Below, in pieces: positions 15,147 to 21,746 of a stretch of 47,334 bases of DNA. Made by a program: the position numbers and the translations under genes. How positions within the stretch are numbered: position 1 is the stretch's first letter; each line of letters opens with the position of its first letter. The notes under the pieces were generated by a model. That model made no database searches. It worked only from the letters and a program-made list of their open reading frames with translations, and was not told where the DNA came from. This stretch comes from a virus. The stretch covers positions 1 through 47,334 of IMG/VR virus record IMGVR_UViG_3300020171_000045, one strand, 5' to 3'.

Positions 15147-15172
15147 CTATGTTCATAATTTTAATCAAAGGG
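15145..15172 (+). repeat. 28-bp palindromic element, copy 8
   Basis: AGCTATGTTCATAA arm begins in the stop codon of the preceding gene; its AAAGGG end runs into the GGGAGACC stem described next. Confidence 0.85.
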
Positions 15173-15265
15173 AGACCGAAAACTGGGAGTAGGTTCGAAA
15201 ATGCTACGCTTGTCAAGCATGACAGGAATAGTAAGTAGATTGCCCAAACCACAATTAGGTCTCCC
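15170..15265 (+). ncRNA. Intergenic structured element closed by GGGAGACC/GGTCTCCC
   Basis: A perfect 8-bp stem (15170-15177 with 15258-15265) encloses about 80 nt with an internal hairpin TTGTCA AGCA TGACAG near 15208-15223. No reading frame. It ends 15 nt before the GGGAGGTG ribosome site of the next gene, so it is either a cis-acting leader or a small RNA. Confidence 0.5.
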
Positions 15266-15293
15266 TATTTGATAGTGAAGGGAGGTGAAAACT

Positions 15294-15497
15294 ATGATAG
15301 TAAAATGGTTAGGAGAAAAGAAGTGCGACCTCTGCGGAACTACAGAATCTGATTATTTTGTAGATGGTAGGATGTCAGGCAGATCCTGCTGGGCTTTTAT
15401 GTGTGCTCTTTGCTGGGGTGTTAGAGGTGCTGGCAAATTAGGTACTGGATGTGGACAAAAGTATGATGGTGTCACACTTACAAAAATAGGAGGGTGA
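15294..15497 (+). CDS. 67-residue cysteine-rich zinc-binding protein
   Basis: Starts MIVKWLGEKKCDLCGTTESD at ATG 15294 after GGGAGGTG; an in-frame GTG at 15285 lies inside the ribosome site. CDLCG and CALCWG form a two-knuckle pattern, with a further Cys in GTGCGQKYDG. Resembles small phage zinc-finger proteins; role unknown. Confidence 0.75.
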   Translation: MIVKWLGEKKCDLCGTTESDYFVDGRMSGRSCWAFMCALCWGVRGAGKLGTGCGQKYDGVTLTKIGG

Positions 15498-15500
15498 AAA

Positions 15501-15866
15501 ATGTCATACAAAATTGTAAGATCTACTTTCATTAAAGGTGAAGAAATCTTCAAGTCATTAACGATGTCACTTTTTCGGGGGGGAGTAGTATACGAAGTGG
15601 GAAAACCAACTCGTCCTCTTCCAGATTGTGGTCCTTTGGCAGCGTTTGAGACACTGCGGGATGTCGAAGAGTTTAAAAGGCTTCGTGGCTGGACTCATGA
15701 GCCTGTATTTAGATGCAGAATAAAGAAGGAAATAAAAAAGGACAATCTTTTCATAACAGCTGATGGTAAGATTGAGCAGCTCTTTGGTGGCTTACCTCCA
15801 GGAACTATCCTATGCAAAGAAATAACACTGATCAGACTTATAAGGAAGGAGGAGAAGCATGAGTAA
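15501..15866 (+). CDS. Early protein, unknown
   Basis: 121 residues, MSYKIVRSTFIKGEEIFKSL at the start, mixed alpha/beta with basic stretches (FRCRIKKEIKKDNLF). The C-terminus overlaps the next start by 8 nt. A GGAGG ribosome site lies upstream. No domain recognised. Confidence 0.75.
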   Translation: MSYKIVRSTFIKGEEIFKSLTMSLFRGGVVYEVGKPTRPLPDCGPLAAFETLRDVEEFKRLRGWTHEPVFRCRIKKEIKKDNLFITADGKIEQLFGGLPPGTILCKEITLIRLIRKEEKHE

Positions 15867-16050
15867 AAAATATGAAAGTCAAGAAGAAGCTATAAGGACA
15901 GTAGACAGCTGGCGTCTTGGAATTAAAGTTATACCTGGTATTGCTAAGATGATGTTAATCTCAAAGAATACAGTAGTAGGCCTTAAGCGACTTGGAACTC
16001 TTGATTATCTAACAACAAAGCATGGATGGCTGATAAGGAGAGAAAAATGA
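15859..16050 (+). CDS. Small helix-turn-helix protein
   Basis: 63 residues. The stretch IPGIAKMMLISKNTVVGLKR then LGTLDYLTTKHGWLIRREK resembles an excisionase or MerR-type winged helix, with the recognition helix around NTVVGLKRLG. GGAGGAG precedes the ATG, and both ends overlap neighbours (8 nt upstream, 4 nt downstream). It is the clearest small DNA-binding candidate in the early operon, and a possible ligand for the palindromes (speculative). Confidence 0.6.
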   Translation: MSKKYESQEEAIRTVDSWRLGIKVIPGIAKMMLISKNTVVGLKRLGTLDYLTTKHGWLIRREK

Positions 16051-16205
16051 GGATAGTAAAATTTGAGGACTTAGAAAAGCTCGAACTAATCTCACTAAAA
16101 CTTGAGAATATTCCAAAGGTGAAGAAGAACCAGATTACTGCAGACATGAAGTGGCTAATTGAAAAGCTAAGAGAAGCATACACTATCATAGAATCAGCAG
16201 AATAA
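16047..16205 (+). CDS. 52-residue helical early protein
   Basis: MRIVKFEDLEKLELISLKLE then NIPKVKKNQITADMKWLIEK, almost wholly helical and charged. ATGA overlap with the upstream gene; the stop is followed by AAGGAGG of the next gene. No family recognised. Confidence 0.65.
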   Translation: MRIVKFEDLEKLELISLKLENIPKVKKNQITADMKWLIEKLREAYTIIESAE

Positions 16206-16218
16206 GGAGGATGGAAAA

Positions 16219-16473
16219 ATGAACTGCAAATACATTATGCTTGAGGAGTGCAAGCCCACCCTTTTCCCATCCTTTATGGGACATTGTGCTATAGTAGCTC
16301 AGATGGGTAGTGGGAAAAAGATAACATCTGCAGGTTTTGTAACAGTGAGAGTCTCTGAATTTGGAACAACTGAGCGAGATATTATAGTAATAACATATGG
16401 AGAGTCAGTTGGGCTTAAGATGAAACCATCTACAGACGACGCAGGTATAATCAAAAGAATGCTAACTGAATAA
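16219..16473 (+). CDS. Small early protein, unknown
   Basis: 84 residues with beta-strand character (KKITSAGFVTVRVSEFGTTE, then RDIIVITYGESVGLKMKP) and a short C-terminal helix ending KRMLTE. Good AAGGAGG site. The strand-rich fold with conserved-looking Gly spacing is compatible with a small barrel; unassigned. Confidence 0.75.
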   Translation: MNCKYIMLEECKPTLFPSFMGHCAIVAQMGSGKKITSAGFVTVRVSEFGTTERDIIVITYGESVGLKMKPSTDDAGIIKRMLTE

Positions 16474-16484
16474 GGAGAAGAAAA

Positions 16485-16688
16485 ATGAAGCATCCATATT
16501 CTACAACTCATTACCACTGTGGCTGTCATATTGTAGAGGACACACCTTACACTGTCAACCTTATAAAATCAAGCTACTGTGAAGATAGAGTCTACGGTTG
16601 GAGGAAGAGTACTCACTGCACAGTACCATGCTTATATCTACAAGGATTAAAACTGCGTCGAGTGCAGGCAGCGAGGAGAGTATGCTAA
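16485..16688 (+). CDS. 67-residue Cys/His-rich early protein
   Basis: MKHPYSTTHYHCGCHIVEDT near the N-terminus gives HYHCGCH, then Cys residues at CEDR, HCTVPC and the final C. Possible metal binding, but spacing is irregular. AAGGAG ribosome site. The stop overlaps the next start by 7 nt. Confidence 0.7.
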   Translation: MKHPYSTTHYHCGCHIVEDTPYTVNLIKSSYCEDRVYGWRKSTHCTVPCLYLQGLKLRRVQAARRVC

Positions 16689-16813
16689 AACTTATTATAG
16701 TAGGTTGGCTATTTGGAATAGGGTTTTCAATTGCAGTATTATCAATTATCCTGTGGATACTTCTCATTTTAGATCAATCTACGCCAATCGTTTTGAAAGG
16801 AGTACAATTATGA
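16682..16813 (+). CDS. 43-residue single-pass membrane peptide
   Basis: MLKLIIVGWLFGIGFSIAVL then SIILWILLILDQSTPIVLKG, a long hydrophobic helix with charged residues at the ends. Too short to have been found by length-based ORF calling. Overlaps both neighbours in the compact early operon. A membrane-acting early peptide could alter host physiology or exclude other phages; unproven. Confidence 0.65.
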   Translation: MLKLIIVGWLFGIGFSIAVLSIILWILLILDQSTPIVLKGVQL

Positions 16814-17163
16814 ACTGGAAATCAATATTCACAGAAGATGCAGTAAGTCAGTTTAATAAAGAAGGCGCTGACACTGCTGTTATCACCTTATATAGTAAAG
16901 CTACTGATAAGGTAATAAGGAATGTAAGTGTCGAACTGGAAGATAGAGATAAGCATTTCATGATAGCTGCTAAGAATAGTACAGCAGAAAATATGATGAG
17001 TGCACACTTCCATGGAGAAGTAATACAGGGGGAAAAGTGGTTCCCATTCTATTCTCCATCTCCAGCAGATATAGAGAAACTATTGAAGAGTATAGCTAAA
17101 GCGACAGAAGTTGACCCATCTCACCTCAAATGGGCGTACATAGATATAGCTGATTATAAATGA
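16810..17163 (+). CDS. Early protein, unknown
   Basis: 117 residues from ATG 16810 (AAAGGAG 6 nt upstream), MNWKSIFTEDAVSQFNKEGA, then a beta-rich middle and a helical SPADIEKLLKSIAKATEVDP segment. Starts in the stop of the membrane peptide (ATGA). Followed by a new promoter, so it ends a transcription unit or lies in its read-through. Confidence 0.75.
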   Translation: MNWKSIFTEDAVSQFNKEGADTAVITLYSKATDKVIRNVSVELEDRDKHFMIAAKNSTAENMMSAHFHGEVIQGEKWFPFYSPSPADIEKLLKSIAKATEVDPSHLKWAYIDIADYK

Positions 17164-17176
17164 ACATGATTGTTCA

Positions 17177-17205
17177 TTGACACCTTGCTAAAATTGTGGT
17201 ACAAT
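17177..17205 (+). promoter_or_regulatory. Sigma-70 promoter upstream of 17230
   Basis: TTGACA (17177-17182), 17-nt spacer ending TGG, TACAAT (17200-17205). GAACATGATTGTTC just upstream (17162-17175) is a palindrome that resembles the central part of the 28-bp element and may be an operator. Confidence 0.85.
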
Positions 17206-17229
17206 TACACTATTAATAGATAGGGGACT

Positions 17230-17592
17230 ATGAAGAAGATTCACATCCAAGCACAAATCTCAATAGTAGAAGTTGCTGAAGTTGCGAAGGCTATGGTAAA
17301 AAGAGGCCTACTTTTAATTAGACCTCCAGACGTTATACGCTTTTGTTTTCAAGCAGCTCACTCTATCTTAGAAACTGAGCCAATGACTGAAGTAGAAGCT
17401 GTAGAGTTTCTACAAAAGGCTGGATACATCCATCAAAGTCAACTCAGCCAATCTTTTATCACTACACTAAGCAAGAAAAAGACTGCGATGGGAGAATTGG
17501 AAGACCTCATCGAACAAGTTAGGAGAGGCCCAAGTTCACCTAACGAAATAAAGGATATGCTAACACAGTCAATAAAAGGAGTCGAAGAATGA
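17230..17592 (+). CDS. Helical early protein
   Basis: 120 residues, nearly all alpha-helical by pattern: MKKIHIQAQISIVEVAEVAK, then LVRPPDVIRF-like helices and a Ser/Lys-rich C-terminal half (FITTLSKKKTAMGELEDLIE). GGGG-type ribosome site 4 nt before the ATG. The ATGA overlap with the next gene indicates coupling. Function unknown. Confidence 0.75.
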   Translation: MKKIHIQAQISIVEVAEVAKAMVKRGLLLIRPPDVIRFCFQAAHSILETEPMTEVEAVEFLQKAGYIHQSQLSQSFITTLSKKKTAMGELEDLIEQVRRGPSSPNEIKDMLTQSIKGVEE

Positions 17593-17762
17593 ATCTCTCA
17601 TCATTATATAAACCAAGACTCACCAAGAATGATCTGCTAAAATATGTAGCCTTTATCACAGATCTAATAGCACTAAGGTTGACAGGGAAGATCTCCAAAG
17701 AGAAGTTTGGAGAGAAATTTGAAAAGGCGACAAATAAACTCGTCAGTAAATATGGAGGATGA
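17589..17762 (+). CDS. 57-residue early protein
   Basis: MNLSSLYKPRLTKNDLLKYV then AFITDLIALRLTGKISKEKF, helical and basic. Starts inside the stop of the upstream gene (ATGA) and ends with GGAGGATGA, where the last codons form the ribosome site of the next gene. Unassigned. Confidence 0.65.
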   Translation: MNLSSLYKPRLTKNDLLKYVAFITDLIALRLTGKISKEKFGEKFEKATNKLVSKYGG

Positions 17763-17765
17763 ACT

Positions 17766-17897
17766 ATGCAGCATACCTGCCTAAAATGCAAAAAGTGGAT
17801 TCGGAAGAAGTATCAGGAAGCTCACAAGAAAATATGCAAGGAGGTGGAGCGTGAGATACGAAAGGCTAAAGTGGATATGCACGGCTATCGAATATGA
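17766..17897 (+). CDS. 43-residue CxxC protein
   Basis: MQHTCLKCKKWIRKKYQEAH then KKICKEVEREIRKAKV: one CxxC knuckle followed by a basic helix with a third Cys. The end overlaps the next gene by 47 nt in another frame. GGAGGATGAACT provides the ribosome site. Confidence 0.55.
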   Translation: MQHTCLKCKKWIRKKYQEAHKKICKEVEREIRKAKVDMHGYRI

Positions 17898-18099
17898 TAT
17901 GCTAACAGGAAAAGAAATGACTTTCCTAAGCAAGACTGTAGAAGACTTTATGACAGGGAAGTTAATGAATAAGGGAACTGAAGATCAGCTAGAAGTTTTA
18001 TTTGCTGAGATTCAATGGAGGGAGATAGAAGAAAAGAGCCCCTACGAAATATGGAGTAAGGAGCAGCAGAAGAATAAGGAGCCTATGCTCGAAGCATAG
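17851..18099 (+). CDS. Small early protein with GTG start
   Basis: 82 residues from GTG 17851, directly after AAGGAGGTGGAGC. MRYERLKWICTAIEYDMLTG then KEMTFLSKTVEDFMTGKL, helical, acidic C-terminus. Resembles small phage proteins with a C-terminal LxxxFxxxQxREIEEKSPYE-like helix; no function known. Confidence 0.7.
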   Translation: MRYERLKWICTAIEYDMLTGKEMTFLSKTVEDFMTGKLMNKGTEDQLEVLFAEIQWREIEEKSPYEIWSKEQQKNKEPMLEA

Positions 18100-18148
18100 T
18101 CCTAGCACAGTGTGTGCACACTAACTAATAGGAGGTAAAGGTAAGGTA

Positions 18149-18502
18149 ATGGAAATCGTAACTGAAAAAACAAAGAAACTCAATGAGCAGGTAGTGAAGG
18201 CGGAAGTTAATCTGGGGGAGAATCTTCAGGAAGCTATCGCTATTCACGGAGAAGAGAAGGTGTTCAACGCCTATCTCGCAAGCGCAGTTATTAGAGCGCG
18301 AGCTAAGATTGTCGCTTACGCCATTGCAGGTGACGATAGAGCAGCTATCGAAGCCAAGATGGTTGATTGGAAGCTCGATCAGGGTCGTGTGACTGGTGAA
18401 GCAGGGCTCGGAAGCTTGCTGAAGAAGTTTGAGAAACTGTCTCCCGACAAGCAAAAAGAGTTGATTGCTAAACTGCTCGCATCTTCTGGCGAAGCTGAAT
18501 AA
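18149..18502 (+). CDS. Helical early protein sharing the LSPxKxxEL ending
   Basis: 117 residues, MEIVTEKTKKLNEQVVKAEV, alpha-helical, with AIAIHGEEKVFNAYLASAVI in the middle. The C-terminus FEKLSPDKQKELIAKLLA is similar to MKLSPTKKAELAAMLAK of the first early gene. The middle (EKVFNAYLASAVIRARAKIV) is of a kind seen in phage proteins encoded near replication genes. Two hairpins follow directly. The base composition seems somewhat more GC-rich than its neighbours. Confidence 0.78.
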   Translation: MEIVTEKTKKLNEQVVKAEVNLGENLQEAIAIHGEEKVFNAYLASAVIRARAKIVAYAIAGDDRAAIEAKMVDWKLDQGRVTGEAGLGSLLKKFEKLSPDKQKELIAKLLASSGEAE

Positions 18503-18503
18503 C

Positions 18504-18583
18504 CCTAACTCTCTCCTTTAAAAAGTAAGCTTGAGTTAGGTGGGCAGACTCTACGATATAGACTCGGGGTCGGGAGTCTGCCC
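18504..18583 (+). terminator. Tandem hairpins after the 18149 gene
   Basis: CCTAACTC (18504-18511) pairs with GAGTTAGG (18533-18540), and GGGCAGACTC (18542-18551) with GAGTCTGCCC (18574-18583). Both stems are perfect and stack end to end. The second is followed by TTTGCTC of palindrome copy 9, a weak U-tract. Partial terminator, RNA-stabilising element or structured leader are all possible. Confidence 0.5.
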
Positions 18584-18608
18584 TTTGCTCAAAATTTTAA
18601 ACAAAGGT
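18581..18608 (+). repeat. 28-bp palindromic element, copy 9
   Basis: Begins in the last bases of the second hairpin; its AAACAAAGGT arm provides the ribosome site (9 nt spacer) of the transglycosylase gene at 18617. Confidence 0.9.
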
Positions 18609-18616
18609 ATATAAAC

Positions 18617-19225
18617 ATGAAACTCCCTATTACTTTCATAGGCTTACCAGTCACTATCTTAGCCGGAATTTTAGCTATAACTATTTTATTAATAGACAAA
18701 AAAGCTGAGAGACATAAAAAAGAGATTATAACTTTGCAAACTGGCCTTCAAAGTTTAAAGAAAGCAGAAACAAGGACTGCACTTTCTAAAATAGAAGTTA
18801 CATCTTCCTGGATTATGAGGCACTCATCTCAGATAAGTGAAGCAGCTGCAAAGCAGATAGCAGAAGAAGTATTCAAAGTACCCAATCCTATTTTGATGAT
18901 TTCACTAATAGAAGTTGAATCACTATTTATACAGAGTGCAGTTTCAAAAGCTGGCGCAGTTGGTCTTGGACAGATCATGTTTGAAGTTCACAAAAAAGCA
19001 TTAGCAGAAATAGGGATAAGTAAGAAAAGGGATTTATTTAACATAGACTGTAATATAAAGGCATCATCTTTCATTTTGCAAGGTATGATAAAAAGGAGTA
19101 ACGGCGACTTGACAAAGGCGCTACATTTATATTTAGGAGGAAAAGACGGAAGATATGTAGCGAGAATATTTTCGAACTACATTCATCTGTCTATGGAAAT
19201 TGAAAATGCGCTGCCCAAGATGTAG
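18617..19225 (+). CDS. Membrane-anchored lytic transglycosylase (SLT fold)
   Basis: 202 residues. An N-terminal hydrophobic helix (about 7-26) acts as membrane anchor or uncleaved signal, followed by a helical linker. The catalytic domain has the SLT signature: IEVES with catalytic Glu101, GAVGLGQIM at 113-121, and a later LHLYLGGKDGRYVARIFSNY segment. It cleaves the glycan backbone of peptidoglycan. It lies in the early operon rather than among virion or lysis genes, so it may act during takeover, superinfection exclusion or regulated lysis. The ribosome site comes from palindrome copy 9. Confidence 0.88.
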   Translation: MKLPITFIGLPVTILAGILAITILLIDKKAERHKKEIITLQTGLQSLKKAETRTALSKIEVTSSWIMRHSSQISEAAAKQIAEEVFKVPNPILMISLIEVESLFIQSAVSKAGAVGLGQIMFEVHKKALAEIGISKKRDLFNIDCNIKASSFILQGMIKRSNGDLTKALHLYLGGKDGRYVARIFSNYIHLSMEIENALPKM

Positions 19226-19427
19226 AGGATATTTATGGACTGAGCAGGAAAGAGCTGGAGAGCATAGAGAGTGTGCAGAAAGATATGGTCTTGATGTAGT
19301 ATGTATAGGCGGGCATAGATTCACACTAACACCTGAAGATTTTAAATACTATCTGTTTCTAAAAGGAAGGGAGAAAAATGTTCCAGAAAAAAATAGACGC
19401 AATCAGAGAGAAGCTAGCAAACATTGA
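19206..19427 (+). CDS. Zinc-ribbon-like early protein
   Basis: 73 residues beginning MRCPRCRGYLWTEQERAGEH, with a first CPRC knuckle and single Cys residues at HRECAER and VVCIGGH. The pattern CPRCxGxL is typical of small phage ribbon proteins. It overlaps the transglycosylase end by 20 nt and the next gene by 50 nt, in different frames. Confidence 0.65.
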   Translation: MRCPRCRGYLWTEQERAGEHRECAERYGLDVVCIGGHRFTLTPEDFKYYLFLKGREKNVPEKNRRNQREASKH

Positions 19428-19635
19428 GAGAGAGATGGAAGATATGCGCCTGGACATACAAGAAAATAGTAAGCCAGCAAGACATGGCCTTCCTTGGAGT
19501 CAGTTTGAGAAGGACACCACAGCGTCTGCATTTAATCAATTAGTTAGCGATCTGGCTATGAAACTTGGTAGGTCGAGGTTGAGCATCGTTCTTCATATTA
19601 ACAACTATATAACTAGAGGCATGTATAGTGACTGA
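19378..19635 (+). CDS. Coiled-coil early protein
   Basis: 85 residues. The N-terminal half is a coiled coil (KIDAIREKLANIEREMEDMR); the second half (WSQFEKDTTASAFNQLVSDL then AMKLGRSRLSIVLHINNYIT) resembles a small DNA-binding helical domain. GGGAG ribosome site. A DNA-binding dimer is plausible but not shown. Confidence 0.7.
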   Translation: MFQKKIDAIREKLANIEREMEDMRLDIQENSKPARHGLPWSQFEKDTTASAFNQLVSDLAMKLGRSRLSIVLHINNYITRGMYSD

Positions 19636-19909
19636 GTTAGGATTAATAAGTCTACTAAAGGACAACATCAGAGTTAATATCAGAAACTTTGCTGGCGATC
19701 TTCACGTAGCAAGAATGAACTGGATAAGGTTATTTGAATCAACTCACAGTCTATATGTAGGAGCATTTACCTATGTTGATGAGTATCCATATGACGAAGG
19801 CTGTGGAGTGTATATGTTCAAAATAGATACAAAAATTGGAGAGTTCACCCAAGTTGTCAACCTATTAGAGGAGAACGAAATACTCGAAGGAGTCGACACC
19901 TTTGTTTAA
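19628..19909 (+). CDS. Early protein, unknown, stop codon inside a palindrome
   Basis: 93 residues from GTG 19628, overlapping the upstream stop by 8 nt. MTELGLISLLKDNIRVNIRN and a beta-rich middle (SLYVGAFTYVDEYPYDEGCG). The final codons DTFV and TAA are encoded by palindrome copy 10. No family recognised. Confidence 0.72.
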   Translation: MTELGLISLLKDNIRVNIRNFAGDLHVARMNWIRLFESTHSLYVGAFTYVDEYPYDEGCGVYMFKIDTKIGEFTQVVNLLEENEILEGVDTFV

Positions 19910-19925
19910 AATTTTGAACAAAGGT
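19898..19925 (+). repeat. 28-bp palindromic element, copy 10 (perfect except one pair)
   Basis: ACCTTTGTTTAAAA with TTTTGAACAAAGGT, the best-conserved copy. Contains the stop codon of the upstream gene and lies 21 bp before the next start. Confidence 0.92.
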
Positions 19926-19946
19926 AGAAAGAAAGGAGAATAAGGA

Positions 19947-20270
19947 ATGGCTACTGTTTATATAGTAAATAATGGGGGACATGACTATTCAGATGCAAAC
20001 AGATTTGGTCATATCCAGTTTTTAAGTGCTGGGCCAGTTTCAAAGTTTGCAATTAGTAAGATGTATCGTGAGTTCGCTATGAAACTGAGAGAAAGTACAG
20101 CAGCAGACTACATTCTATTAACAGGCCTAACAACGATGGCTTGTATTGCCTGCAGCTGCTTTGCATTTCTGCATGGAAGAATTAATGTTCTCATCTTCAA
20201 AAATGGGAAGTATGTTGAGCGGAAATTAGTACTCGGAGAGCTGCTGAAAGTGACAGGGCCAGAGATATGA
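19947..20270 (+). CDS. Conserved-looking early protein, unknown
   Basis: 107 residues, MATVYIVNNGGHDYSDANRF then GHIQFLSAGPVSKFAISKMY. The strand-loop start with GGHDYSDA, and LTGLTTMACIACSCFAFLHG with three Cys, suggest a compact alpha/beta domain. Similar small proteins occur in phage early regions, without known function. The stop overlaps the next start by 4 nt. Confidence 0.75.
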   Translation: MATVYIVNNGGHDYSDANRFGHIQFLSAGPVSKFAISKMYREFAMKLRESTAADYILLTGLTTMACIACSCFAFLHGRINVLIFKNGKYVERKLVLGELLKVTGPEI

Positions 20271-20545
20271 ACTGCCCACGCTGTGGAAGTGGTAACATTA
20301 AGTTACAAGGCAGGAATATGAAGTGTAAGGACTGCAGCAAAGCCTTCCGCAAGATAATAAGGCGTATTATAATTCCTGCTGAAGATAGACCTTCATGCCC
20401 TGAATGTGGAAGTCCTAATCCCTACAGCTGCGGTCTGCCAGAGGGAACAAGAGCTTGGTCCTGTAGATCATGTGGAAGATATTATAAAGAGACGCCTATC
20501 AAAGATAAGGTTGAATTACCTATAATGGAGGTTCAGGTAGAATGA
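20267..20545 (+). CDS. Double zinc-ribbon protein
   Basis: 92 residues with two full ribbons: MNCPRCGSGNIKLQGRNMKC then KDCSKAF (CPRC/CKDC), and SCPECGSPNPYSCGLPEGTR then WSCRSCGRYY (CPEC/CRSC). Each is a canonical four-Cys ribbon as found in transposase-like, TFIIB-like and replication proteins. It overlaps its neighbours by 4 nt at both ends and sits at the head of the replication block, so nucleic-acid binding is likely. Confidence 0.85.
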   Translation: MNCPRCGSGNIKLQGRNMKCKDCSKAFRKIIRRIIIPAEDRPSCPECGSPNPYSCGLPEGTRAWSCRSCGRYYKETPIKDKVELPIMEVQVE

Positions 20546-21357
20546 AACGAGTTATCGCTGCTATTTCTGATTTACATCTGTTTTCAAGATACGCACTAAT
20601 GCCACCTTCATTTAAGACAGCAGAAGGAATGGAGGTGCTCGCAAGTCCTGGACAGCTAACCATCTGGGAGCACTATCTGAATTATGCTAAAGTCTGTGAC
20701 AGAGATCAAGTAGACACAATTTTAGTTGTGGGAGACTTAATTCATGGACAGAACTTCATTGAGCGTGGAGTTGGACTAATATCTGCTGATCTTGATGAAC
20801 AAGTGGACATGGGGTGTCAAGTTCTTGATTTGTTAGTAAATCCAGGTGAAGGACTTCCTAAAAGAAAGTTGATTATGCTTGGTGGTTCTGGCTACCACAA
20901 GAGCACAAGGGGCCACAATCCTGAAAAAGATGTATGTGATCGTCTTGGTGGAGTATGGAAAGGCATGATTGCAAATCTAAAGTTTGCTCCCTCCGAGAAG
21001 GTTTTTAATATTCAGCATGGGGAGTCAGCGGCTTTCGTCTATAGAGAGATGTTGATGGGTCGTGAACTAATGTTCACAAAACTTGCTGAAGCAACTGGAA
21101 AGGTTCCTAGGATAGACGTATTCATTAGAGGCCACTGGCACAACTTCATCTACATCCATGAGAAAGATGTGCATATGATTCAGTTGCCAGCTTGGATGGC
21201 CTACGAACCGTCTAAACCATATCTAAAGAGCTATGGTAAGATGCAACCTGATATTGGAGGCTGTATTCTATACATAGATGACTATGATAGATTGAGGGTT
21301 TGGCATTTCACTATGGACGAAATTCCACACTTCGTGGATAAAGTGGAGGAGGAATGA
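20542..21357 (+). CDS. Calcineurin-like metallophosphoesterase
   Basis: 271 residues. Metal motifs appear in order: SDLH (residues 9-12), VVGDLIHG (about 62-69), GGSGYHKS in place of the usual GNHD, FNIQHGES, and IRGHWHNF. This is the dimetal phosphodiesterase/phosphatase fold of SbcD/Mre11 and phage phosphoesterases. The GSGYH in the third motif is unusual. Neighbours in recombination suggest DNA processing, but a nucleotide phosphatase is possible. Coupled to both neighbours by ATGA overlaps. Confidence 0.88.
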   Translation: MKRVIAAISDLHLFSRYALMPPSFKTAEGMEVLASPGQLTIWEHYLNYAKVCDRDQVDTILVVGDLIHGQNFIERGVGLISADLDEQVDMGCQVLDLLVNPGEGLPKRKLIMLGGSGYHKSTRGHNPEKDVCDRLGGVWKGMIANLKFAPSEKVFNIQHGESAAFVYREMLMGRELMFTKLAEATGKVPRIDVFIRGHWHNFIYIHEKDVHMIQLPAWMAYEPSKPYLKSYGKMQPDIGGCILYIDDYDRLRVWHFTMDEIPHFVDKVEEE

Positions 21358-21746
21358 TGAAAAGGAAACTTAGGAGAAGGATTTATGTAGCTGGTGCTAT
21401 TAGAGACCCTAAGTGTATGAGGCTACTTGAAAATCTGAGGAGGGGGATGAGAGTATGTACTGAGTTCATCCTTGAAGGATACGCACCCTTCTGTCCTTTT
21501 ATAGATTTCATGTTAATCTTTCAGCTGCAGCCAGGAGAAGTGATAACTGAAGATGATATGTTAGACTACTCGATGTCCTTTATTCCTGGCTCAGAGCTTA
21601 TGTATGTCCTTCCTAGCTACGAAGACTCTGCTGGAGTGCAGAATGAAATAGAAATGGCTTTTACCTTAAACATTCCAATCTTCTTTGACAAGAGGAGTGC
21701 ATTGTTATACCTCAGGAAAGAAAGGAGCCAAAAAGATGCTAATTGA
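21354..21746 (+). CDS. Nucleoside 2-deoxyribosyltransferase-like protein (DUF4406-type)
   Basis: 130 residues. RRIYVAGAIRDP at the start, EGYAPFCPFIDFML with the conserved Pro, MSFIPGSELMYVLP, and ENEI-like GVQNEIEMAFTLNIPIF with the catalytic-type Glu fit the deoxyribosyltransferase/DUF4406 Rossmann-like fold. Such proteins process nucleosides or nucleotides, and many phages carry one near replication genes. Whether this one is active is unknown. Confidence 0.78.
   Translation: MMKRKLRRRIYVAGAIRDPKCMRLLENLRRGMRVCTEFILEGYAPFCPFIDFMLIFQLQPGEVITEDDMLDYSMSFIPGSELMYVLPSYEDSAGVQNEIEMAFTLNIPIFFDKRSALLYLRKERSQKDAN

Noticed and set aside
15185-15200. tRNA T-loop-like GGTTCGAA at about 15191
   Set aside because: No acceptor, D or anticodon stems could be built around it.
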